A stretch of 19,358 bases of DNA, from assembly GCF_037688875.1 (NCBI RefSeq), contig NZ_JAWDIE010000030.1:1-19358 (forward strand), written 5' to 3'. Positions within the stretch are counted from its first letter, which is position 1; every line of letters starts with the position of its first letter. The notes beneath the pieces were generated by a model that worked only from the letters and a program-made list of their open reading frames with translations, was not told the DNA's origin and did not search any database. Positions 14,572 through 19,358 of this stretch are shown in pieces. This DNA is from Amphibiibacter pelophylacis. GTDB taxonomy: Bacteria; Pseudomonadota; Gammaproteobacteria; Burkholderiales; Burkholderiaceae_C. The position numbers and the translations under genes are program-made.

Positions 14572-16665
14572 ATGAATGCACCTCTCGACGTTTCGGCCGA
14601 TTTTCCCCGCGTGGCCCTGGACAGCGAACTCACCGGCCGCATGGCCAACGCCCTGCGCATCCTGGCGGTGGACGCCGTGGAACAGGCCAAATCCGGCCAC
14701 CCCGGCGCGCCCATGGGCATGGCCGACATCGCCCAGGTACTGTGGCACCGCCACCTGCGCCACAACCCGGCCGACCCGGCCTGGCCCGACCGCGACCGCT
14801 TCGTGCTGTCCAACGGCCACGGCTCGATGCTGATTTATGCGCTCCTGCACCTGACCGGCTACGACCTGCCGATGTCCGAGCTGAAGGCCTTCCGCCAGCT
14901 GCACAGCAGGACCGCCGGGCACCCGGAAGTCGGCGTGACGCCCGGGGTTGAGACCACCACCGGTCCGCTGGGCCAGGGCATCGCCAACGCCGTGGGCATG
15001 GCGCTGGCCGAAAAGCTGCTGGCGCTGGAGTTCAACCGCGACGGCCACGCCATCGTCGATCACCGCACCTGGGCCTTCCTGGGCGACGGCTGCCTGATGG
15101 AAGGCATCAGCCACGAGGCCTGCGCGCTGGCGGGCACGCTGAAACTGTCCCGGCTGACGGCTTTCTATGACGACAACGGCATCAGCATCGACGGCCACGT
15201 CGAGGGCTGGTTCACCGACGACACGCCCGCCCGCTTCAGGGCCTACGGCTGGCACGTGATCGCCGGGGTGGACGGCCACGACCCGGTGGCGCTGGACGCC
15301 GCCGTGCAGCAGGCGATGGCGCAATCCGACCAGCCGGACGGCAAACCCACGCTGATCTGCTGCAAAACGGTGATCGGCAAGGGCTCGCCCGGCAAAGCGG
15401 GCACGCACGATGTCCATGGCGCCGCCCTGGGCGCCGCCGAAGTGGCCGCCACCCGCGCCGCGCTGGGCTGGACGGACGCGCCCTTTGAGATCCCCGCCGA
15501 CATCCAGACCGCCTGGAACGCCCGCGAGCGCGGCGCCGCCCAGCAGGCGCAGTGGCAGCAGCGTTTTGACGCCTACCGCGCCGCCCACCCGCAACTGGCC
15601 GCCGAGCTGCTGCGCCGCCTGCGCGGCGAGCTGTCCGCCGACTTTGCCGCAAAGCTGCCCGCGCTGCTGGAGGCCATCGCCGCCGACACCGCACCCGTGG
15701 CCACGCGCAAGGCCAGCCAGAACGCGCTGAGCGCCATCGCCCCGCTGCTGCCCGAGTTTTTTGGCGGCAGCGCCGACCTGACAGGCTCCAACCTGACCCA
15801 CTTCAAGGGCTGCGTGCGCGCAGGGCCCGGCGAGAACGGCCAGTTCGTCTGGGGCAACCACCTGAGCTACGGCGTGCGCGAATTCGGCATGGCCGCCATC
15901 ATGAATGGCATGGCGCTGCACGGCGGCTATCTGCCCTACGGCGGCACCTTCCTGACCTTCTCGGACTACAGCCGCAACGCCATCCGCATGGCCGCGTTGA
16001 TGAAGCAGCGCGTCATCCATGTGCTGACGCACGATTCGATTGGCCTGGGTGAAGACGGCCCCACGCACCAGCCCATCGAGCACGTGCCCAGCCTGCGCAT
16101 CATCCCCGGCGTGCACGTCTGGCGCCCGGCTGACGCACTGGAAACGGCGGTCGCCTGGACCCACGCCGTGCAGCGCCAGGATGGCCCGGCCTGCCTGGCC
16201 CTGTCGCGCCAGAACCTGCCCTCGTGGCACGCCAATGCCCGCCGCGCGGACGAGATCGCCAAAGGCGGCTACGTGCTGGCCGATGTGGACGCGCCGCAAG
16301 CCGCCCTCATCGCCACCGGCTCCGAGGTGATGCTGGCCGTCGAGGCCCAGAAGCTGCTGGCCGCCGAGGGCGTGGCGGTGCGCGTGGTCTCCATGCCCTG
16401 CACCAACGTCTTCGACGCGCAGGACGCCGCCTGGCAGGACAGCGTGCTGCCGCCCGATCTGCCCGCCGTGGCCATCGAGGCCGCGCACCCCGATTTCTGG
16501 CGCAAATACGTCGGCCGCCGGGGCGCCGTGGTCGGTCTGCCGACCTTTGGCGAATCGGCCCCCGCGCCGCAGCTGTACGCGCACTTTGGCATCACGGCGC
16601 AGGCCGTGGTCCAGGCCGTGCACGCCACGCTGGGGCGTTACGGGCAGGGGAGCGCACGGGCATGA
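14572..16665 (+). CDS. cbbT: Transketolase
   Basis: Thiamine-diphosphate-dependent transfer of two-carbon ketol units among sugar phosphates in Calvin-cycle regeneration and the pentose phosphate pathway. The 697-residue length fits full-size bacterial transketolases. The N-terminal domain has SGHPGAPMGMAD (His43). The ThDP/metal motif runs from GDG at 171-173 to DN at 201-202. The pyrimidine domain has the activating Glu437 in VREFGMAAI and the block HDSIGLGEDGPTHQPIEH near 487-504. The C-terminal domain has IATGSEV and the ending block FGESAPAPQLYAHFGIT. I chose ATG 14572, with AAGGA (14559-14563) 8 bases before it; a GTG at 14548 overlapping the cbbP stop would add eight residues. The stop overlaps the cbbZ start (ATGA). 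Confidence 0.97.
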   Translation: MNAPLDVSADFPRVALDSELTGRMANALRILAVDAVEQAKSGHPGAPMGMADIAQVLWHRHLRHNPADPAWPDRDRFVLSNGHGSMLIYALLHLTGYDLPMSELKAFRQLHSRTAGHPEVGVTPGVETTTGPLGQGIANAVGMALAEKLLALEFNRDGHAIVDHRTWAFLGDGCLMEGISHEACALAGTLKLSRLTAFYDDNGISIDGHVEGWFTDDTPARFRAYGWHVIAGVDGHDPVALDAAVQQAMAQSDQPDGKPTLICCKTVIGKGSPGKAGTHDVHGAALGAAEVAATRAALGWTDAPFEIPADIQTAWNARERGAAQQAQWQQRFDAYRAAHPQLAAELLRRLRGELSADFAAKLPALLEAIAADTAPVATRKASQNALSAIAPLLPEFFGGSADLTGSNLTHFKGCVRAGPGENGQFVWGNHLSYGVREFGMAAIMNGMALHGGYLPYGGTFLTFSDYSRNAIRMAALMKQRVIHVLTHDSIGLGEDGPTHQPIEHVPSLRIIPGVHVWRPADALETAVAWTHAVQRQDGPACLALSRQNLPSWHANARRADEIAKGGYVLADVDAPQAALIATGSEVMLAVEAQKLLAAEGVAVRVVSMPCTNVFDAQDAAWQDSVLPPDLPAVAIEAAHPDFWRKYVGRRGAVVGLPTFGESAPAPQLYAHFGITAQAVVQAVHATLGRYGQGSARA

Positions 16666-17330
16666 GCCAGGCCGCTGACCTTGTCTTTTTCGATCTGGAC
16701 GGCACCCTGGTCGAGACCGCGCCCGAGATTCTGGACGCCACCAACGCCACGCTGGCCGAACTGGGACAGCGCCCGGTCGGCCAGACCCAGATCGAAGCCT
16801 GGATCGGCCACGGCACGCAGAACCTGCTGGCCAAGGCCCTGGCCTGGGCCCAGGGCGCGCCCATCGAAGCCGTGGCCGCCGACCCGGCGCTGCCAGCGCA
16901 TTACGCCGTCTTCCAGCGACATTACGCGCGCTGCTGCGGCACGCGCAGCCGCCTGTATCCCGGCGTGCGCTCCGCCCTGGAGCGCCTGCGCCAGCGCGGC
17001 GCCCGCCTGGCGGTGCTGACCAACAAGGAGCGCGCCTACACCCTGCCGGTGCTGGACGCGCATGGGCTGACGCCGCTCTTTGACGACATCGTCTGCGGCG
17101 ACAGCCACCCGCGCCGCAAGCCCGATCCCATGGGCCTGCTGGCGGTGCTGTCCGCCAGCGGCCTTGAGCGCAAACAGGCGCTGATGGTGGGCGATTCGTC
17201 CACCGACATCGCCACCGCGCGCGCCGCTGGCGTCGCCGTCTGGGCGCTGCCCTACGGCTACAACCACGGTCAGCCCATCGCCGACAGCCACCCGGACCGC
17301 GTCATCGAATCGCTGGCCGAACTGCCCTGA
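16662..17330 (+). CDS. cbbZ: Phosphoglycolate phosphatase
   Basis: HAD-family hydrolase that dephosphorylates 2-phosphoglycolate made by RuBisCO oxygenation, starting photorespiratory salvage (Gph family). The 222-residue protein has motif I FDLDGTLVETAPEI with Asp11 and Asp13. The cap includes IGHGTQNLL, a Gph-type pattern. Motif II is LTNKE (Thr120), Lys153 is in RRKPDP, and the acidic motif is VGDSSTDIATARAAG with Asp178 and Asp182. The ATG at 16662 overlaps the transketolase stop, and AGGGGAG (16646-16652) precedes it. The cbbT-cbbZ pairing matches known betaproteobacterial cbb operons. In those, cbbG and cbbK often follow; here cbbA comes next after 68 bases. Confidence 0.95.
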   Translation: MSQAADLVFFDLDGTLVETAPEILDATNATLAELGQRPVGQTQIEAWIGHGTQNLLAKALAWAQGAPIEAVAADPALPAHYAVFQRHYARCCGTRSRLYPGVRSALERLRQRGARLAVLTNKERAYTLPVLDAHGLTPLFDDIVCGDSHPRRKPDPMGLLAVLSASGLERKQALMVGDSSTDIATARAAGVAVWALPYGYNHGQPIADSHPDRVIESLAELP

Positions 17331-17398
17331 GCCCGTCGCCCATTCCCTGATTTTCTTTTCCCGCCTTACCGCTTTCACCATCCACCGAGGAGACTTCC

Positions 17399-18484
17399 AT
17401 GGCCCTGATTTCCCTGCGCCAGCTGCTGGACCACGCCGCCGAGAACGGCTACGGCCTGCCCGCCTTCAACGTCAACAACATGGAACAGGTCCAGGCCATC
17501 ATGCAGGCCGCCGACGCCACCGGCAGCCCGGTCATCCTGCAGGGTTCGGCCGGAGCACGCTCCTATGCGGGCGAGCCCTTCCTGCGCCACCTGATCCTGG
17601 CCGCCATCGAGCAGTACCCGCACATCCCCGTGTGCATGCACCAGGATCATGGCGCCTCGCCCGCCGTGTGCGCCCGCGCCATCCAGTCGGGCTTCAGCTC
17701 GGTCATGATGGACGGCAGCCTGCTGGAAGACGGCAAATCGCCCGCCAGCTACGACTACAACGTGCGCACCACACGCCACGTGGTCGACTGGGCGCACGCC
17801 TGCGGCGTCTCGGTCGAGGGCGAACTGGGCTGCCTGGGCAGCCTGGAAACCGGCATGGCCGGTGAGGAAGACGGCCACGGCGCAGAAGGCGCTCTGGACC
17901 ACAGCCAGCTGCTGACCGACCCCGACGAGGCCGCCGACTTCGTCGAGAAAACCCAGGTGGACGCGCTGGCCATCGCCATCGGCACCAGCCACGGCGCTTA
18001 CAAATTCACCCAGAAACCCACCGGCCAGGTGCTGCGCATCGACCGCGTGCGCGAGATTCACGCACGCATTCCCAATGTCCACCTGGTGATGCACGGCAGC
18101 TCCAGCGTGCCCGAAGACTGGCTGGCGATTATCAACAGCCACGGCGGTGATATGGGCCAGACTTATGGCGTGCCGGTGGAAGAAATCGTCGCAGGTATCA
18201 AGAGCGGCGTGCGCAAGGTGAATATCGATACCGACCTGCGCATGGCCAGCACCGGCGCCATCCGCCAGTTTCTGGTTCTGGACCGCAAAAACTTCGATCC
18301 GCGCAAATTCTACAAAGCGGCCCTGGTCGCCATGAAAGACATCTGCGCCGCCCGGTATGAAGCCTTCGGCGCCGCCGGTATGGCCAGCCGCATCGGCCCC
18401 GTCTACAGCCTGGACGCCATGCAACAGCGCTACGCCAAAGGCACGCTGAAAGCGCAAGTCACCCGCGAAGCCGCCATGGCCTGA
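17399..18484 (+). CDS. cbbA: Class II fructose-bisphosphate aldolase
   Basis: Zinc-dependent condensation of dihydroxyacetone phosphate with glyceraldehyde-3-phosphate or erythrose-4-phosphate, giving fructose- or sedoheptulose-bisphosphate for the regenerative phase. The 361-residue TIM barrel is of the Calvin-cycle (CbbA) subtype of class II. CMHQDHG contains the catalytic Asp83 and zinc ligand His84. GELGCLG, GTSHGAYK (second zinc His), MHGSSS (third zinc His, phosphate loop) and VNIDTDLRMA follow in the expected order. ATG 17399 is preceded by GAGGAG. The upstream 68 bases are pyrimidine-rich with no terminator, so it is probably still in the operon. It is the last gene, followed by two terminators. 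Confidence 0.97.
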   Translation: MALISLRQLLDHAAENGYGLPAFNVNNMEQVQAIMQAADATGSPVILQGSAGARSYAGEPFLRHLILAAIEQYPHIPVCMHQDHGASPAVCARAIQSGFSSVMMDGSLLEDGKSPASYDYNVRTTRHVVDWAHACGVSVEGELGCLGSLETGMAGEEDGHGAEGALDHSQLLTDPDEAADFVEKTQVDALAIAIGTSHGAYKFTQKPTGQVLRIDRVREIHARIPNVHLVMHGSSSVPEDWLAIINSHGGDMGQTYGVPVEEIVAGIKSGVRKVNIDTDLRMASTGAIRQFLVLDRKNFDPRKFYKAALVAMKDICAARYEAFGAAGMASRIGPVYSLDAMQQRYAKGTLKAQVTREAAMA

Positions 18485-18494
18485 CCCACCGCGC

Positions 18495-18516
18495 AAACCC
18501 GGCGCTGCCGGGTTTT
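18495..18516 (+). terminator. Intrinsic terminator 1 after cbbA
   Basis: Perfect 9-base stem AAACCCGGC (18495-18503) and GCCGGGTTT (18507-18515) with a GCT loop, beginning 11 bases after the cbbA stop. The T-tract is short, so it may leak. Confidence 0.75.
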
Positions 18517-18528
18517 CTGGCTGCCAAC

Positions 18529-18564
18529 AAAACGCCCTTCAGAGATGGAGGGCGTTTTTGTTTT
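18529..18564 (+). terminator. Intrinsic terminator 2 after cbbA
   Basis: Stem AAAACGCCCT (18529-18538) and AGGGCGTTTT (18549-18558), extendable by a T-G and a C-G pair, followed by a T-rich tail (TGTTTT). It is stronger than the first by its T-tract. The A-rich left arm also lets it work for transcription arriving from the right. Confidence 0.85.
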
Positions 18565-18710
18565 GTGCTGGCGCGATTTAGCGAAAGGAGTCCTGCTGAT
18601 AGGGGGTGGGAGTGTGGATAGAATGGGGTGAAAGTGGGGGCTGTGCGCTTTGGGGTGTCTGGGGAGGGCAGATGGTGTGCCATTTTTCATTTTCCCAGTG
18701 AAAACAATGG
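18565..18710. other. Non-coding G-rich spacer between operon terminators and the cassette region
   Basis: No gene is seen here. Between 18602 and 18667 the plus strand is strikingly G-rich with seven runs of three or more G (for example near 18602, 18608, 18625, 18636, 18652, 18661, 18666) and almost no C, so a G-quadruplex could form. The sequence then turns AT-rich toward the cassette promoter. There is no integrase gene and no attC-like site between the terminators and the first cassette. Confidence 0.55.
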
Positions 18711-18730
18711 TTTACGGCGAATTTTCTATT

Positions 18731-18777
18731 TTATACACCATGTTCTTTTGAGTTATACACCCGGGAGGGTGTATAAA
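18731..18777 (+). promoter_or_regulatory. Cassette promoter with embedded perfect palindrome; possible attI-like region
   Basis: A candidate promoter has -35 TTGAGT (18748-18753) and -10 TATAAA (18772-18777) with an 18-base spacer, so transcription would begin at about the cassette junction (18784). The spacer is filled by a perfect inverted repeat: TTATACACCC (18753-18762), loop GGGA, GGGTGTATAA (18767-18776). TTATACACC also occurs as a direct repeat at 18731-18739, 22 bases upstream. The palindrome could be a repressor operator. Alternatively the direct and inverted copies could be integrase-binding repeats of an attI site. The A-rich stretch before the junction resembles, from memory, the end of class 1 attI. 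Confidence 0.45.
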
Positions 18778-18783
18778 AACAAG

Positions 18784-19238
18784 TTAGGCTCTCTTCTAAG
18801 GAACCGCAGGTGATCCTCGAAATCGCACAACTCCAAGTCAAGCCAGGGCAAAGCCCCGAGTTCGAAGTTGCTTTTAACACAGCGCAGTCAATCATCGCGT
18901 CAATGCCAGGCTACCTCGGGCACGACCTTCAAAAATGCATCGAGCGAACTGACCATTACATGCTTCTAGTACGTTGGGCGTCTGTAGAACATCACGAAGT
19001 CGGCTTCCGTAAGTCAACTCAATATCAAGAGTGGCGCAAACTACTGCATCACTTCTATGATCCATTCCCCACCGTACTGCACTACGAACAAGTAGCTGGC
19101 CCAGGTATGGCTTCGGCGAGCACATAAAACAAAAGGGTTTGCAGTGAACTCATTCGCTCCAGCATCTGCCACCAGCCTAACTTGTTGTTCAACAGGACGT
19201 CTACCAGCTTCGCTGGCAGCCGCCTGTTAACGCGGGCG
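18784..19238 (+). mobile_element. Integron gene cassette carrying an ABM-domain gene
   Basis: A 455-base unit bounded on the left by the core site GTTAGGC (18783-18789, crossover after the G) and on the right by the matching core site GTTAGGC (19238-19244) of an attC. It holds one forward ORF that nearly fills it, with the attC at the 3' end. That is the standard cassette layout. Base composition is lower in GC than the adjacent Calvin operon. The left neighbour is not an attC, so this is the first cassette of the array. Confidence 0.88.
18810..19127 (+). CDS. Antibiotic biosynthesis monooxygenase (ABM)-domain protein, cassette-borne
   Basis: 105-residue protein of the dimeric alpha/beta-barrel ABM/YgiN superfamily, a group that includes quinone- and polyketide-oxidising monooxygenases, heme-degrading enzymes and many proteins of unknown function. 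Features seen are an opening strand LEIAQLQVKPG, SMPGYLGHDL, the second-strand motif YMLLVRWASVEHHEV (Trp56, His61/His62), then FRKSTQYQEWRKLLHHFYDPFPTVLHYE. This is the usual W-x5-H and S-x5-W pattern. The start is GTG 18810 with AAGGAA (18798-18803) before it. The 26-base leader from the cassette edge is normal for cassettes. Genes of this family have been reported in cassette arrays; the substrate is unknown. Expression would come from the promoter just upstream. Confidence 0.85.
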   Translation: MILEIAQLQVKPGQSPEFEVAFNTAQSIIASMPGYLGHDLQKCIERTDHYMLLVRWASVEHHEVGFRKSTQYQEWRKLLHHFYDPFPTVLHYEQVAGPGMASAST

Positions 19239-19244
19239 TTAGGC
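19175..19244 (+). repeat. attC recombination site (70 bp)
   Basis: The site has R'' GCCTAAC (19175-19181), L'' GTTCAACAGG (19187-19196), a central hairpin CCAGC-TTC-GCTGG (19204-19216), L' CCTGTTAAC (19223-19231) and R' GTTAGGC (19238-19244). R'' is the exact complement of R'. L'' complements L' except for one extra C on the top strand, the extrahelical base (G on the bottom strand) that integron integrases use to choose the strand. Length and architecture are canonical. The small reverse-strand open frame over it is an artefact of the imperfect inverted repeat. Confidence 0.93.
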
Positions 19245-19358
19245 CGCACAATGGAACACATGTGCCCGTCAAGCGCGTGATGTGTTCGTGCCACACCGTG
19301 ACCGAAAAAAATATTTAAAGGGGGGAACCAAGTGGAAGACTTTCTGGAAAAGGCTGAT
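19239..19358 (+). mobile_element. Start of a second integron cassette, cut by the window end
   Basis: A new cassette begins with the bases after the attC crossover (TTAGGC at 19239-19244). Its first ~90 bases are non-coding and contain an inverted repeat, GAACACAT (19254-19261) and ATGTGTTC (19280-19287), followed by an A/T-rich stretch and a strong ribosome-binding site. The attC that should end this cassette lies outside. Confidence 0.7.
19332..19358 (+). CDS. 5' end of the second cassette gene (partial)
   Basis: GTG at 19332 opens a frame of nine codons (MEDFLEKAD) to the end of the window. It is preceded by a G-rich Shine-Dalgarno AGGGGGG (19319-19325) at good spacing. The first short frame in the cassette, from ATG 19251, hits a stop after nine codons, which favours this start. 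Too little is visible to recognise a product. Confidence 0.5.

Noticed and set aside
14425..16623. 732-codon minus-strand open frame opposite transketolase
   Set aside because: The plus strand encodes an intact transketolase with all motifs; the reverse frame is compositionally biased (G, V, A, H, Q) and has no recognisable domain.
19082..19294. 70-codon minus-strand open frame over the cassette end
   Set aside because: It covers the attC inverted repeat; such frames are a known by-product of attC sequences.
1..19358. tRNA or rRNA genes
   Set aside because: I saw no cloverleaf-like segments or rRNA sequence in the gaps; a dedicated scan could not be run.

Overview
The window looks like chromosome from a high-GC betaproteobacterium, most likely of the order Burkholderiales. 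Three things suggest this: the strongly GC-rich codon use of the core genes, an EarP-type EF-P rhamnosyltransferase, and a Calvin-Benson-Bassham (CBB) cluster with betaproteobacterial-type gene content (cbbY-E-F-P-T-Z-A). Both ends of the window differ from this core. They are visibly less GC-rich and carry accessory genes.

Left edge (1-3064): a large superfamily II helicase of Ski2/Hel308 type, open through the left boundary and so 5'-truncated here. It has the look of a defence-island gene and could be the helicase of a Hachiman-like system, but the gene that would decide this lies outside. An AT-rich spacer leads into the GC-rich core. There sit a CopZ-like copper chaperone and earP, which lacks its usual partner efp in this window.

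Middle (4669-9692, minus strand): six tightly spaced genes, read in the order AhpD-like protein, glutathione S-transferase, ketopantoate-reductase-like oxidoreductase, sensor kinase, response regulator, and an exported NTF2/SnoaL-like protein. Several are translationally coupled. The gap before the exported protein holds five ATGAA/TTCAT direct repeats spaced near multiples of 11 bp, a plausible binding site for the neighbouring OmpR-family regulator. A divergent AraC-family regulator (9826-10779) faces the head of this cluster.

Right half (10802-18564, plus strand): a Calvin-cycle operon. A sigma70-like promoter carries a perfect dyad that fits the CbbR consensus over its -35 box. It is followed by cbbY (xylulose-1,5-bisphosphate phosphatase), rpe/cbbE, fbp/cbbF, prk/cbbP, tkt/cbbT, gph/cbbZ and fba/cbbA, then two tandem intrinsic terminators. 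Together these regenerate ribulose-1,5-bisphosphate and remove side products (phosphoglycolate, xylulose bisphosphate). RuBisCO (cbbLS), cbbR, cbbG and cbbK are not in the window.

Right edge (18565-19358): a G-rich spacer, then a promoter whose spacer contains a perfect 10-bp-arm palindrome, then an integron gene cassette. The cassette (18784-19238) encodes a small antibiotic-biosynthesis-monooxygenase-type protein and ends in a textbook 70-bp attC site. A second cassette begins directly after it and runs off the window. No integrase is present on either side within the window, so this is an orphan cassette cluster (CALIN), an integron with the integrase at the far end, or cassettes captured at a secondary site. 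This is the most distinctive find here.
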